A stretch of 64,000 nt of DNA from Methanogenium marinum. GTDB lineage: Archaea > Halobacteriota > Methanomicrobia > Methanomicrobiales > Methanomicrobiaceae. Where the stretch lies: the NCBI RefSeq assembly GCF_028912405.1, contig NZ_JAKELO010000002.1:1745276-1809275 (forward strand), written 5' to 3'. This document shows positions 19,456 through 30,306 of the stretch, in pieces. Made by a program: the position numbers and the translations under genes. Every line of letters starts with the position of its first letter. The stretch's first letter is position 1. The notes under the pieces are model-generated. The model ran no database searches, was not told the DNA's origin, and worked only from the letters and a program-made list of their open reading frames with translations.

Positions 19456-20685
19456 TTATTTTGGAGGTATGCCACGGCAGAGAGGTTTTGCCAGATGGCG
19501 TCGTGCAGACGACGGGACTTCATACCAGCCGGGTGATATTGTCCGGGGTTCATGGATTATTTCCGGTTCATCCGCCCGTGTTTTACACCGGCGGCATTTC
19601 CACCCTTTATCTACGCCGTCACTTTTCATTCTCTTCCCGCAGGTGGGGCAGAGGGGTGGACGTTGTCTGACAATCTCCGGGCAGGTGATAACCCGGATCT
19701 TTTCCAGGTTGATGCTCTCATTTTTGTAACTGCCGCAGATTGTGATCTCATCACCCGGCGCAAGACTGCGGATGATGTCACGGAATCCTTTGGTTGGTTC
19801 GTATGCCATACATCGAACCCCTCCAGAGGCATCACTGAGGAGAAATGAGACATGTCCTCCCCGCCCTGTCTCCGGCGTATTTGCAACTACTCCTGAGAGG
19901 CGGTATGAGCATCCATCAACAAGAGATGCGATGGTTCCCTCCAGGAGATGGGCATCTGTTCCCTGGTTGGTATGGTAGATGACTTCCAGAATTGGTTTCT
20001 GGGAGCATACATATCCACGAGCTTTTTTCACCCATTCCGGAGATTCTCCCCTGATGCCGAAGATGACAGGATCGGGAGTATGGGGGAAACAGACGATGCA
20101 GTTATTTTGTGTATCCACTGTATCCCAGGTATGGGGGAACGTCTCCTCTTCTGCGCGAAAGAGACTATCTGTTTCAACACTCCGTTCTCCTTTGTCTGCA
20201 GGATCGCGGTATGTGAGAAGCTCCCAGGTCATATCCGCCTGCTTTGCTGCAATTGCGGCAGTAGCCCCGATGATGCCTCTTCCGTTCTTCCATTTTTTCA
20301 CCCGTGCTCCTGCCGCCCTGCAGACCGTTTCTGCCTCTTCGATGGTGCAGAATCCAGTGACTGCCTGAAGATAGAACGACACCGGAAACTTTGTAACAGA
20401 TACTACAAGGCCGGGATTTGTCTTTTTCTCATCGAATTCAGCCAGTTCTTCGATGCACGCTGCAGCAATCCGGAATGCCTCGTCTGTGTTTCCCTCTGCC
20501 TCAATGCAGATGGCTGCATTCCCTCGTGTCTTATATATTACATTGGGATTCAGGCGGATGAGATGCTGACCGGTTACACTGATTCCTGCCTCTTTGAGCC
20601 GGTATATCAGCACAGCTCCAAGATAGGTCGTACACATCCCTGCCGGTGAATCTGTATCATCAATCCCGATAAGCATAAATGCCAC
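19456..20685 (-). CDS. tiaS: tRNA(Ile2) 2-agmatinylcytidine synthetase
   Basis: MLIGIDDTDSPAGMCTTYLGAVL...RGNAAICIE; C-terminal OB fold and zinc ribbon CPTCGKRMKS...CRRCKTR. Confidence 0.9.
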   Translation of the reverse strand: MAFMLIGIDDTDSPAGMCTTYLGAVLIYRLKEAGISVTGQHLIRLNPNVIYKTRGNAAICIEAEGNTDEAFRIAAACIEELAEFDEKKTNPGLVVSVTKFPVSFYLQAVTGFCTIEEAETVCRAAGARVKKWKNGRGIIGATAAIAAKQADMTWELLTYRDPADKGERSVETDSLFRAEEETFPHTWDTVDTQNNCIVCFPHTPDPVIFGIRGESPEWVKKARGYVCSQKPILEVIYHTNQGTDAHLLEGTIASLVDGCSYRLSGVVANTPETGRGGHVSFLLSDASGGVRCMAYEPTKGFRDIIRSLAPGDEITICGSYKNESINLEKIRVITCPEIVRQRPPLCPTCGKRMKSDGVDKGWKCRRCKTRADEPEIIHEPRTISPGWYEVPSSARRHLAKPLCRGIPPK

Positions 20686-20692
20686 TCTTTAT

Positions 20693-21637
20693 ATGCAGTT
20701 CGCGGCTATAACAGTTTATAGCCAGATGTCATATGAACGTTTACTCCAGACAGTCACAAGTATTCTCATTATGGCGGGATATGCTGTGTCTGAACGGTGT
20801 GGGATGCGCCCCCGGAGTTTTGATCTGATTGCCCGGCGGGGTGATGAAATTCTTGTCATCAAGGGAGTGGTGCACATCGATAGTATGGGTGAGGAGATCG
20901 CTCATGAACTGGCGGCAATTGCACACTTTCTCAAGGGGAAACCACTTGTTGTCGGTGAAAAGGCCCGAGACACCGAACTCGAGCGGGGTGCAGTATACCT
21001 CCGGTACGGTATTGTCTCCACAAGTGCGATGACACTTTATGATTCCCTTGTAGAAGAGGTTCCGCCGCTCGTCTACGCGCAGCCGGGCGGTCTCTATGTG
21101 AATATCAACGGGGACCTTCTCAGGAATCTGCGGGAAGAATCCCGGATGTCACTGGGTGATCTTGCCTCATCTCTTGGTGTCTCCCGGCGGACCATCTCAA
21201 AGTACGAAAGCGGGATGGGTACGACCCTTGATATTGCCTGTCGGATGGAAGAAATATTTGATACAGCACTCGTAGAAGCGATTGATCTCCTTTCTCACTC
21301 AAATCCGTTTGAAGAAGGTGTTACTGAACATCCTGAGGAATTACCTTCCGGTTTCAGCCGAATTGGGGTGGAATACTTCAGTACCCGGAATGCGCCCTTT
21401 GAGGGTCTTGCGTTCTATGGCGATGATACCATTCTCACTGTTTGCGGGGCTGCGCAGAAAGTGATGCGGCGGGCAGCCCTTATAGCCAATCTCTCGGACA
21501 TCACAAATTCGCGTGCGATCTGTGTCATAAAAGGTTACAATAAGCAAAAGAGGGTGGGTATTGCTCTAATTATCGGAGAGTCTAAATTTGAGTCCCTTGA
21601 ATCCGGATCAGACCTCATACATCTGATCGATGATTGA
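20693..21637 (+). CDS. Archaeal HTH transcriptional regulator (COG1395-like)
   Basis: Cro/CI-type HTH LREESRMSLGDLASSLGVSRRTISKYESG in the middle of a 300-aa protein; nuclease-like N-terminus. Confidence 0.75.
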   Translation: MQFAAITVYSQMSYERLLQTVTSILIMAGYAVSERCGMRPRSFDLIARRGDEILVIKGVVHIDSMGEEIAHELAAIAHFLKGKPLVVGEKARDTELERGAVYLRYGIVSTSAMTLYDSLVEEVPPLVYAQPGGLYVNINGDLLRNLREESRMSLGDLASSLGVSRRTISKYESGMGTTLDIACRMEEIFDTALVEAIDLLSHSNPFEEGVTEHPEELPSGFSRIGVEYFSTRNAPFEGLAFYGDDTILTVCGAAQKVMRRAALIANLSDITNSRAICVIKGYNKQKRVGIALIIGESKFESLESGSDLIHLIDD

Positions 21638-21640
21638 GAA

Positions 21641-21648
21641 CTTATATA
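21641..21648 (+). promoter_or_regulatory. Probable archaeal TATA box for thermosome gene
   Basis: AACTTATATATAG upstream of thermosome ATG with GGAG at 21681. Confidence 0.45.
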
Positions 21649-21690
21649 TAGAACTACAAACCATTTTTTATATCGCATTTGGAGATAATT

Positions 21691-23355
21691 ATGGCAGCAA
21701 ATCTTGGAGGCCAGCCGATTTTCATTCTGAAAGAAGGCAGCCAGAGAACCCGTGGCCGCGATGCACAGAGCTCTAACATCGCAGCCGCAAAGGCCGTTGC
21801 AGGCGCAGTCCGCACCACACTCGGTCCTAAAGGCATGGACAAAATGCTCGTTGATACTATCGGTGATGTCGTCATCACAAACGATGGTGTGACCATCCTC
21901 AAAGAGATGGACATTGAGCACCCGGCAGCAAAGATGATGGTCGAAGTCGCAAAGACCCAGGACGATGAGGTCGGCGACGGAACAACAACCGCAGTTGTTG
22001 TCGCAGGAGAACTCCTGAAGCGTGCAGAGGATCTCCTCGAGCAGGATGTTCACCCCACCGTCATTGCACACGGATACCGCCTCGCAGCAGACAAGGCACA
22101 GGAACTGATCAAAGAGATTGCAATTGATGTGAGAGCTGACGATATTGAGATGCTCAGAAAGATCGCTGACACCGCAATGACCGGCAAAGGGGCAGAGGCT
22201 GCAAAGGAAAAGCTCTGTGAACTTGTCGTCCGCGCTGTCACTATGGTCGCTGACGAAGACAATACCGTTGACATGGACTTCATCAAGGTCGAGAAGAAGG
22301 TCGGCGGCACAATCAATGACTCTGAAATCATTGAGGGTGTTGTAATCGATAAGGAACGTGTCCACCCCGGCATGCCAAAGCTTGTCGAGAACGCAAAGAT
22401 TCTGCTTCTCAATGCTCCGGTCGAGTACAAGAAGACTGAAGTTGACGCAGAGATCTCCATCACCAGCCCGGACCAGCTCCAGATGTTCCTTGACGAAGAA
22501 GAGAGGATGATCCGTGGAATCGTTGACAAGGTCATCAGCTCCGGTGCAAATGTCCTCGTATGCCAGAAGGGTATTGATGATATTGCACAGCACTACCTTG
22601 CAAAGTCAGGTGTGCTCGCAATCCGCCGTGTCAAGAAATCTGACATGACCAAGCTCTCCCGTGCAACCGGCGCATCTGTTGTCTCTTCCATTGATGCAAT
22701 TGAAGCGTCTGAACTCGGTGCAGCAGGTCGTGTTGAAGAGAAGAAGGTCTCCGGAGAGGAGATGATCTTTGTGACTGACTGTATCAACCCGAAGGCAGTG
22801 ACCCTCATTGTCCGCGGTGGCACAGAACACGTTGTCGATGAACTCGACCGTGCACTGGAAGACGCACTCCGTGTTGTCTCTGTTGCAGTGGAAGACAAGA
22901 AGTTTGTCGCTGGCGGCGGTGCACCGGAAATTGAGCTTTCCCTGCGCCTCCGTGAGTACGCAGCAACTGTCGGTGGTCGTGCACAGCTTGCAATTGAAGC
23001 ATTTGCAGCAGCACTTGAGATCATTCCCCGCACTCTTGCAGAGAATGCAGGTCTTGACCCCATTGACATGCTTGTAGAGCTCCGCTCTGAGCACGAAGCA
23101 GGCCGCAAGACCGCTGGTCTTGATGTCTTTGCAGCAAAGGCTACTGACATGCTTGTTGCAGGTGTCATTGAGCCAATGCGTGTAAAGACCCAGGCTATTT
23201 CATCCGCAGCTGAGGCTGCTGTGATGATTCTGCGTATTGATGATGTCATCGCCTCCTCCGGCGCCGGCAGTGGTCCTTCACCTGAAGAGATGGCTGCAAT
23301 GGGCGGCATGGGTGGAATGGGCGGCATGGGTGGAATGCCACCTGGCATGATGTAA
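21691..23355 (+). CDS. Thermosome subunit (group II chaperonin)
   Basis: [50 protein letters not shown]-terminal GGM repeats. Confidence 0.97.
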   Translation: MAANLGGQPIFILKEGSQRTRGRDAQSSNIAAAKAVAGAVRTTLGPKGMDKMLVDTIGDVVITNDGVTILKEMDIEHPAAKMMVEVAKTQDDEVGDGTTTAVVVAGELLKRAEDLLEQDVHPTVIAHGYRLAADKAQELIKEIAIDVRADDIEMLRKIADTAMTGKGAEAAKEKLCELVVRAVTMVADEDNTVDMDFIKVEKKVGGTINDSEIIEGVVIDKERVHPGMPKLVENAKILLLNAPVEYKKTEVDAEISITSPDQLQMFLDEEERMIRGIVDKVISSGANVLVCQKGIDDIAQHYLAKSGVLAIRRVKKSDMTKLSRATGASVVSSIDAIEASELGAAGRVEEKKVSGEEMIFVTDCINPKAVTLIVRGGTEHVVDELDRALEDALRVVSVAVEDKKFVAGGGAPEIELSLRLREYAATVGGRAQLAIEAFAAALEIIPRTLAENAGLDPIDMLVELRSEHEAGRKTAGLDVFAAKATDMLVAGVIEPMRVKTQAISSAAEAAVMILRIDDVIASSGAGSGPSPEEMAAMGGMGGMGGMGGMPPGMM

Positions 23356-23812
23356 TCACTACCCATAATATTTTTATTTTTTATTTTTTATTTGGGAAAC
23401 GCACAGTATAGCACACTGTATCGGTTTTTCATGGCCTTTGTGAATCTGAGGATGTGTCCCCTAAAATTTGGCAGAAGGATGAATATTCTTTATTTATGAG
23501 GTTTTCTCTCTTTTAAAAACTGAATTATGCTGGTATTTCAGAAAATTTTGGGATGATAATTACCCCAACCGATGGTGCATGGATCTGATTGTTGAGGGTG
23601 GCATGTGACTTTTTGTGTTCATTATGCTGTTCATATTTATCATCGTAGCAGAATGCATGTGAGGGAATAATGAAGAGTAATCCTAGGATTTTTTCTGATA
23701 TTTATGTCTTAATTGTAAATCAAACACTTTTCGTTCGTCTCTGAATTTTTTGGATCCCGTTCTCACTCCCCTGCCGGGAAGCTATTTATAGCGTGCATGT
23801 ATATTTCCTCGT

Positions 23813-24184
23813 ATGACAGAGGATTTCATCCGGATGCGATATCCGACCACCTGTTACAACTGTGGCAAATTGGTTGATCAGGAGATCACTGCCTCTTCTT
23901 CACGGTCAGAGGTTGTCTGTTCAAATTGCGGGGCAACACGAATATTTGTCCCGCGGTTTGAAGAACCGGCCTCACCCGGCGAATTTGCTCCTGTCGAGTG
24001 CTATGATGTATGGGATCTCCTGTCTGATGCGACGTGCAAAAAATGTCATGTCACCGGGCCGCATCGCCTGATAATTGGATGCAGAAATTTTTCAACCCAC
24101 TGTGAAAATTGTGACTATACCCATTTTTTCCGGTTTGATCTGGAGTATATTCCGGACCGTGACGGTCCGGCAGATACCCAATAA
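23813..24184 (+). CDS. Zinc-ribbon protein of unknown function
   Basis: Three CxxC pairs: CYNCGK/CSNCGA, CKKCH, CENCDY. Confidence 0.6.
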   Translation: MTEDFIRMRYPTTCYNCGKLVDQEITASSSRSEVVCSNCGATRIFVPRFEEPASPGEFAPVECYDVWDLLSDATCKKCHVTGPHRLIIGCRNFSTHCENCDYTHFFRFDLEYIPDRDGPADTQ

Positions 24185-24186
24185 TC

Positions 24187-25317
24187 TTACATTTTCCTGT
24201 ACCACTTGTGGGTGACAAACAGAGCAGCTACAAGCAGTGAGAAAATCGCAGGGAAAACAGATGCGGGTGCAAATTTAGGGTCTGGGAGGCGCTGCATTGT
24301 AATATTAAATGATCTTTTTTCTCCTCGTGAGAGCACCACTGACCCCTGATACTCCTGGTATCCTTCATACATTAGTTCCACCTGGTGTGCACCCGGGGTC
24401 AGGTCAGTTACGGTATTTGGTGTGGCCCCCTGACTTATCGAATCAATGAATATTATTGCCCCTGAGGGTGATGATATGAAAGAAAGGGTACCTGTTCTAT
24501 TCATTTGTTCTTTTCTGAGTTTCTCTTCTTCTTGTAAATTATGCTCTTCGATTGATATGAGGGAGAATGTTACGGGTGTTACTATGCCTTCTGTGACATT
24601 GACTGATTTCGCAAGATCTATGTACCCTTCCTTTTTAATCTCAATGAGGTGTGAACCTGTCGAAATGCCGCCAGTCCTCATGGGTGTTATACCATATTTC
24701 CATTTGTCCAGGTAAATATCAGCACCATCAGGGTTGGAATTAACCGAAAGAATTCCGGATTTATATTTTTTTTCAAGGCATGCGTATATATTACAGGTAG
24801 CATTTCCGGAAACAACTGCATTTGTTGACCATGTCTCATACCCCTGGAAGATAAGTTTTATCCTGTATGTCCCAGGTTCCAGTCCTGTTATTGTCTGTGG
24901 GGTTATTCCGTGCTCTTTTTCATCAATAAAGAGTTTTGCCTGTGAGGGGGATGATGATACAGAGAGCTTTCCGTTTTTTGATATCAATGGGGACAGGGAC
25001 AGAAAAACGGATCTGTGCTGCATATCACCGGCAATTTCCGGAAGATCTTCTGTAATGGTTCGATATCCATTATTTATGGCACTGACTTGATAGTATGGTC
25101 TTTTATCAGGAGATACGACACGAACTGTCAGCATTCCGTTTGAAATTTGACCCATGTATTCATCATCAAAAAATATGGCCGCTCCGTTAACATCCAGATA
25201 GATATCATAGAAAGATAGCACGTCTGCTGTTTCCCCCATTACCTGGGTTGTGCAGCAGAGACATAACAGGAGGGTGATTAAGAGCAGGTAGGTGTAGTGA
25301 GATGGCATTCTGATCAA
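24187..25317 (-). CDS. PEGA-domain surface protein with signal peptide and C-terminal TM
   Basis: Repeated GTLSVSS.PSGA.IFID....GTTP.T...L.PG.H.V.L...GY motifs; hydrophobic N- and C-termini. Confidence 0.85.
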   Translation of the reverse strand: MIRMPSHYTYLLLITLLLCLCCTTQVMGETADVLSFYDIYLDVNGAAIFFDDEYMGQISNGMLTVRVVSPDKRPYYQVSAINNGYRTITEDLPEIAGDMQHRSVFLSLSPLISKNGKLSVSSSPSQAKLFIDEKEHGITPQTITGLEPGTYRIKLIFQGYETWSTNAVVSGNATCNIYACLEKKYKSGILSVNSNPDGADIYLDKWKYGITPMRTGGISTGSHLIEIKKEGYIDLAKSVNVTEGIVTPVTFSLISIEEHNLQEEEKLRKEQMNRTGTLSFISSPSGAIIFIDSISQGATPNTVTDLTPGAHQVELMYEGYQEYQGSVVLSRGEKRSFNITMQRLPDPKFAPASVFPAIFSLLVAALFVTHKWYRKM

Positions 25318-25566
25318 TGCACGTAGTATTGTGCTCTCTATTTATTTTTATCCCATAATGGTATGGTTCAGGATGTCATTGCTATTATACCTTCTATCGG
25401 TATCTGTTCTATTGCATGAATCCCACTGGATGAAGTGATATACAGGCGTAACTGCTATATTGAAGGATACCGATAAGGGATAGCAAAAAAAGGTTTTGTC
25501 ATCCAGGGTACCTGAAGGTGAGCAGGTGATATGGATGAACTGTGGAAAAAAAGATAAAAATGGTGT

Positions 25567-25812
25567 TTAGTCTTCTTCCCGTATCATGGTGAGGGCCTTT
25601 TTCGGGCATTCTTCAGCGCATATCCCACACCCTTTGCAGTAATCAAGGTCAATAACGAGATCGACACTGATGGCTGCGTCAGGACAATACAGGCGGCAAA
25701 GGCCACATTTATTACACTTTTCCAGGTCAATTTCCGGTCTGAAGGTCCGCCATGTTCCTGTTTTTCCTGCTGCTCCTTCTCCTGGACGGGAGATTGCCAG
25801 TTTTGCGCTCAT
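25567..25812 (-). CDS. porD: Pyruvate:ferredoxin oxidoreductase delta subunit
   Basis: GTWRTFRPEIDLEKCNKCGLCRLYCPDAAI...CKGCGICAEECPKKAL. Confidence 0.85.
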   Translation of the reverse strand: MSAKLAISRPGEGAAGKTGTWRTFRPEIDLEKCNKCGLCRLYCPDAAISVDLVIDLDYCKGCGICAEECPKKALTMIREED

Positions 25813-26336
25813 ATCTTCAGCTCCTCGTAGGCACGCAGTGCCGCTTCAACATTTCGTTCGTCCCTGAATGTTTCCGCAATAACCTGTTTTGCCGAATCCT
25901 GTGATATAATTCCCATTTTTGCAATGGCGCCTATGAGTGGCGTGTTGAGAATCGGGTTTCCGGCAAGCACCAGATCAAGGGAAAGGGAGATGCTGGTCAG
26001 GTCAACCGGGTAGGTCTGGTGCCCTTCCACCTCTGTCCCTCCCTGGCTGTTGATGAAAACTTTTCCCTCCGGTTTTATTCCATTCAGAACATCCACCAGC
26101 TGCATTATGGATTCATCAAGGACGATGACAAGGTCAGGGTTTCTAATCTGTGAGTAGATCCGGATGGGTTCGTCATCAATACGGATGAACGATACCACTG
26201 GTGCACCACGGCGTTCAGCACCGTAAAGAGGTGTTGCTGTGGCATATTTTCCGTCCAGGAACGCTGCATATGCTATCAGTTTTGCTGCGGTTACTCCGCC
26301 CTGTCCACCACGTGAGTGAAGGCGTATTTCAAACAT
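25809..26336 (-). CDS. porC: Pyruvate:ferredoxin oxidoreductase gamma subunit
   Basis: EIRLHSRGGQGGVTAAKLIAYAAFLDGKYA...GAERRGAPVVSFIRI. Confidence 0.9.
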   Translation of the reverse strand: MFEIRLHSRGGQGGVTAAKLIAYAAFLDGKYATATPLYGAERRGAPVVSFIRIDDEPIRIYSQIRNPDLVIVLDESIMQLVDVLNGIKPEGKVFINSQGGTEVEGHQTYPVDLTSISLSLDLVLAGNPILNTPLIGAIAKMGIISQDSAKQVIAETFRDERNVEAALRAYEELKI

Positions 26337-27442
26337 CAGTCATCCACCCCAAACCAGTGTTCTGTGCCCGGACGTCGTATCCTGACAAATTCTGCAATAT
26401 CATCATAGGTCACTTCCTGTCCGCCAAGCCCTGCAATCACACTGAATGGCTGGCAACCGGATTTTGCCTGCAGTTCACCTGCAAGTACACCGCCATACCC
26501 GAATGAGTAGTCACGGTCAATGACAACCACGTCTTTACCATTGAGTTCAGGGGTAATGAACGGTCGGAACCAGCGCATACGAATCGCGCCGGCGCGGGTT
26601 CCTTCTTCACGGAGAATATCAACTGCGACTTCCATCTCTTTTCCGAGTGTGCCCATCGCAATGATGACCACATCTGCATCTTCGCAGCGGTATTCCTCAT
26701 ACAGGTGGTATTCACGTCCGAAGCGGCGTGAAAATTCAGCTTCTGTCTCAACAATTACCGGGATGGATGCCTGCATTCCACGTTCGATATCATGACGGAA
26801 CTTAAAGTGTGTATTTCCGGGTGTCAGTGTGCCGTATCCGCCGGGATTATTGATGTCAATAGCGTGGGGGGTTGCAATTGGCGGTATGAAGTCACCCGGC
26901 TCAACAGTCTCAAATGTCTGGGTGATATGTGTCAACAGGAATCCGTCAAGGTTGATCATTACCGGAAGGAGTACATCTGTATGCTCTGCAATCCGGAATG
27001 CCATCAGGGTGGCGTCATATGCTTCCTGTACGGTAGATACATAGACCTGCAGCCATCCGGTATCACGCATTGATATCGAGTCTGAATGTTCTGCACCGAT
27101 ATTCCACCCGGGGCCGAGTGCACGGTTAGCATTCGCCATCACTATCGGGAGTCTGGCCCCTGCTGACATATGCATCATCTCGCACATGTAGACCAGTCCG
27201 TGTGAACTGGTTGCGGTAAATGTCCGCACGCCGGTTGCTGCAGCACCAATGCAGGCTGCCATGGATGAATGTTCTGATTCAACCGGGATGTAGCGTGCGG
27301 CAAGGGAGCCTTCTGTTACAAAGTTTGCAATCTCTTCAACGATCTCTGTCTGCGGAGTAATGGGGTATGCTGCAACAACAACAGGTTTTGCGTCCCTGAC
27401 TGCCATTGCCACCGCTTTGTTGCCTGTTCCGAATGTTAGCAT
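26336..27442 (-). CDS. porA: Pyruvate:ferredoxin oxidoreductase alpha subunit
   Basis: AYPITPQTEIVEEIANFV, EHSSMAACIGAAATGVRTFTATSSHGL. Confidence 0.92.
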   Translation of the reverse strand: MLTFGTGNKAVAMAVRDAKPVVVAAYPITPQTEIVEEIANFVTEGSLAARYIPVESEHSSMAACIGAAATGVRTFTATSSHGLVYMCEMMHMSAGARLPIVMANANRALGPGWNIGAEHSDSISMRDTGWLQVYVSTVQEAYDATLMAFRIAEHTDVLLPVMINLDGFLLTHITQTFETVEPGDFIPPIATPHAIDINNPGGYGTLTPGNTHFKFRHDIERGMQASIPVIVETEAEFSRRFGREYHLYEEYRCEDADVVIIAMGTLGKEMEVAVDILREEGTRAGAIRMRWFRPFITPELNGKDVVVIDRDYSFGYGGVLAGELQAKSGCQPFSVIAGLGGQEVTYDDIAEFVRIRRPGTEHWFGVDD

Positions 27443-28314
27443 ATTCCATCAACCTCCCGCTGGAGACGGGCAATTGTATCCTCGACCGTTTTCTGGACCT
27501 CTGCTGTTTCTTCAGCAGTTATCTTCCTGAAACGTCCCTGTACGGATAGATAGTCCTCTACCGGGATGCGCTTCTTCATCGCTGCCTTTGAGGCTCCGGT
27601 GATGGTGAGTTTACCGTTCTCGCGTTCATACAACACCCAGAGACCTGCCTTCACGGCAAGTTTTCCCATCTCAACGGTTTTTTCTGAGGGGAAGCGCCAG
27701 CCTGGCGGGCATGGTGCGAGAATGTGCATGAATTTTGGACCCGGAATGGAGAGTGCCTTTTCCACCTTATTGTAAAGATCCTGTGGGTAGGCGGCACAGG
27801 CGGTTGCCTGATACACCGGATTGTGTGCTGCCACAATCGCGTCCAGATCTTTTTTGTGGTCTTTTTTGCCCCCCGGTGTGGTGGTGGTCACTGCACCCAG
27901 TGGGGTTGCGCCGGAGCGCTGCATACCGGTGTTTGAGTATGCTTCATTATCGTAGCATATATAGAGGAAATCAGTCCCTCGCTCGAGTGCACCGGAAAGT
28001 GCCTGTATGCCGATATCAATCGTGCCGCCATCACCGGCGTAGCAGATTACGTTTGTCTTTTTTCCCTCTGCACGGAATGCCTCGCTCATTCCTGATGCAA
28101 CAGCGGCAGCAGAAGCAAATGCGACATTGTAAACGGGCAAATTCATCGCGGTTGTGGGGTAGACTCCCTGTATCACGCTGGTGCAGCATGCCGGGATTAC
28201 AAGCACCGTATCCGCTCCTGCAGCTTTTGTCACATAGCGCAGAATGAGGGATGACGGGCACCCTGCACACGCAGATGTGGTTTTGAGTAAAAACTCTTCA
28301 TCAGGTATGGCCAT
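27436..28314 (-). CDS. porB: Pyruvate:ferredoxin oxidoreductase beta subunit
   Basis: TSACAGCPSSLILRY, CYAGDGGTIDIGIQALSGALERG, YDNEAYSNTGMQRSGATP; start at MAIPDEEF. Confidence 0.92.
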   Translation of the reverse strand: MAIPDEEFLLKTTSACAGCPSSLILRYVTKAAGADTVLVIPACCTSVIQGVYPTTAMNLPVYNVAFASAAAVASGMSEAFRAEGKKTNVICYAGDGGTIDIGIQALSGALERGTDFLYICYDNEAYSNTGMQRSGATPLGAVTTTTPGGKKDHKKDLDAIVAAHNPVYQATACAAYPQDLYNKVEKALSIPGPKFMHILAPCPPGWRFPSEKTVEMGKLAVKAGLWVLYERENGKLTITGASKAAMKKRIPVEDYLSVQGRFRKITAEETAEVQKTVEDTIARLQREVDGIC

Positions 28315-28403
28315 GGTATCCAGTCTCTTCTTAAGGTATTTCACATGAATAATAATGAAGTATTGGTTTGGTTCTGCATGTAAGGCAGATGCCACCCCAT
28401 GCA

Positions 28404-28967
28404 TCAGTCCTCAGCAGGAAGCGTAAAATCAATAACTTCGTCAGTGAAAGTGGAAAGATGTGTCATCAGTACCGGGTTGAGGCCATTTTCAACAGCAACG
28501 AAGAATCCTGGCATGCCAAGAATTGCCAGTTTGCTTGTCATAAAATGGGAAAACTTGGAGATATCTTCGGATGAAAGGTAAATAAGCATAGTACTGATGC
28601 TGTCTAAGATGACGCAGACCTTTATGCCTGCAAATTCTTTCAGCATCTCGCTGATTGCTACACTGAGATTTGTGAGATTCCGTGGGTTGTTGATGAATAC
28701 CGCACGGTCAATGTCCTCTGGCAGTGTCCCAAGCGCGTATTTTGAGACTGCATCAATGAAGATTATAGTCTCGAGGTTAATGTTGTTCTTTAGATACGTC
28801 CGTTTCAGGATGGGTGACGGCTGATTGAAGGTAATCATGATTATACGGTATTTCAGGAGCTGAACTTCTTTTACAAGGCGAATATTATTCTCCTTCAGTG
28901 TGGATGCTGATGAAAGTACCAGAAATGAATCCCCTTCGTCCAGTTTTTCCGCAGTAATCCGGTTCAT
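28404..28967 (-). CDS. KaiC/RecA-superfamily-like protein lacking a Walker A motif
   Basis: KaiC-like core (AGIKVCVILDSISTMLIYLSSEDISKFSHFMTSKL); P-loop position reads SSASTLKENN. Confidence 0.55.
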   Translation of the reverse strand: MNRITAEKLDEGDSFLVLSSASTLKENNIRLVKEVQLLKYRIIMITFNQPSPILKRTYLKNNINLETIIFIDAVSKYALGTLPEDIDRAVFINNPRNLTNLSVAISEMLKEFAGIKVCVILDSISTMLIYLSSEDISKFSHFMTSKLAILGMPGFFVAVENGLNPVLMTHLSTFTDEVIDFTLPAED

Positions 28968-29692
28968 TTTTGAATCATATTCCTGTATGCTTTAGGGATC
29001 TCTGTCTTTCCGGCTATGATCGCTTCATTAAGCTCCCGGAGGTTTTCAACAACAGTAGATGCCACCTGTATCTGAAGTTTCACGATGGTTTTCATCTCTT
29101 CTGTGTCGCAGTCTCCCCATTCAGCTTCACGCAGAATTTCCCTGAGACTTTCTTCAATCAGGGAGATTGGTGTTTTCAGCCGTACCGTTGCTTCAGATAC
29201 ATAGGCGAGAAGGTCTTCGTTTGCTACATTAAGGTCATATTCCGCTTTCTCTCTTTTCTCCATTTCAATGAGTGCGGTATCTCTCATCTCACGGTATGCC
29301 TTTATTTCCTCCGTCAGACTTGTCACGTCTTCACAGACAAACATCGCGTAATATCCTGAAGGATGCTCTAGTGGCAGTACTGTTGTCTGCTGTTTTTGCA
29401 TGGTTCCGTCCGGGAGGCGGGCGTCAAAGATATATGAGTGGATTTGTGATGAAAATGTGACAGGGGGACTGCCGGTGAATATGTTCCCGAGTCTGTCCTG
29501 GAAGGAGGCTCTTTTTATCCGGGGAAAATACTCTCTGAGATCCATTCCGGTTAGTTCACCCTTATTTTTTCCAGTCCACTGTTCCATACAGGAGTTCCAG
29601 AAATGGACTGTGTAGTCCCTGTCGATGATACAGACTCCAACCGGGAGGTATTCAAGGATGTTCCAGATAGTCTCACCGGAAATCACTGTCAT
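28964..29692 (-). CDS. PAS-domain signalling protein
   Basis: GVCIIDRDYTVHFWNSCMEQWTGKNKGELTGMDLREYFP; C-terminal helical region without an evident ATPase domain. Confidence 0.8.
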   Translation of the reverse strand: MTVISGETIWNILEYLPVGVCIIDRDYTVHFWNSCMEQWTGKNKGELTGMDLREYFPRIKRASFQDRLGNIFTGSPPVTFSSQIHSYIFDARLPDGTMQKQQTTVLPLEHPSGYYAMFVCEDVTSLTEEIKAYREMRDTALIEMEKREKAEYDLNVANEDLLAYVSEATVRLKTPISLIEESLREILREAEWGDCDTEEMKTIVKLQIQVASTVVENLRELNEAIIAGKTEIPKAYRNMIQK

Positions 29693-30303
29693 GATGCAAC
29701 TCCCTCTGATTGTCCTATTTTGGTGAGAATTTTTTCGAGAGATGAAAATTCAAGAAGCATCATAATGTAGCCGTCAACATCTATCTGGCTGACCCGAAAC
29801 CGTGTATTTACGATAATGACAAGCATCTGCCCGTCAATTGCAATGTTTTTGAAAAGAGACTGGACAGTCCCTTTCTCATATCGGGGTGGTGTATAGGTGA
29901 TTCGTTCGTGGAGGATATTTCCGATGGATCCCATCACACCGTTGATGCAGATATTGCCTACTTCTTTCAGTGTCTCTTCCATCATCACATCCAGTTCCGG
30001 TTTTTCGAACTCTTCTCCTGTGATAGCATAAACGAGGGCGGCAGCTCCTTCTGTATTGAAGACCAGTGCTGTAGATCCGGTTATATATCCGTTGAAAGTA
30101 ATTCTCACTGCTGACGTAACAGATCCGTTAAGTGATGCTGCATGGCTACTGAGTTCTTCCATGCGTATCAGTTCAACCACCGGCACTTCAAGAATCACCC
30201 TGGACTGGGCCAATTCATTCAGTATCCCTGCTGCTCTGCCGATACCAATATTGATGAGTTCTCTGAGGGTATCCATGCCGGATTCAGGGTTGTCATCCAT
30301 CAC
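29689..30303 (-). CDS. CheC-family chemotaxis phosphatase
   Basis: DTLRELINIGIGRAAGILNEL and EETLKEVGNICINGVMGSIGNIL. Confidence 0.85.
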   Translation of the reverse strand: MMDDNPESGMDTLRELINIGIGRAAGILNELAQSRVILEVPVVELIRMEELSSHAASLNGSVTSAVRITFNGYITGSTALVFNTEGAAALVYAITGEEFEKPELDVMMEETLKEVGNICINGVMGSIGNILHERITYTPPRYEKGTVQSLFKNIAIDGQMLVIIVNTRFRVSQIDVDGYIMMLLEFSSLEKILTKIGQSEGVAS

Positions 30304-30306
30304 GAA

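Noticed and set aside
21535-22593. 352-aa reverse-strand ORF rich in Cys/Asp opposite the thermosome gene
   Set aside because: Antisense shadow of a strongly biased, conserved coding frame; composition is non-globular and the thermosome frame explains the lack of stops.
23280-23350. GGCATGGGTGGAATG tandem repeat
   Set aside because: Encodes the normal GGM-rich C-terminal tail of the thermosome; not an independent repeat element.
22593-23366. 257-aa reverse-strand ORF opposite the thermosome 3' half
   Set aside because: Antisense shadow ORF (Ser/Pro/Arg-rich, no motif).
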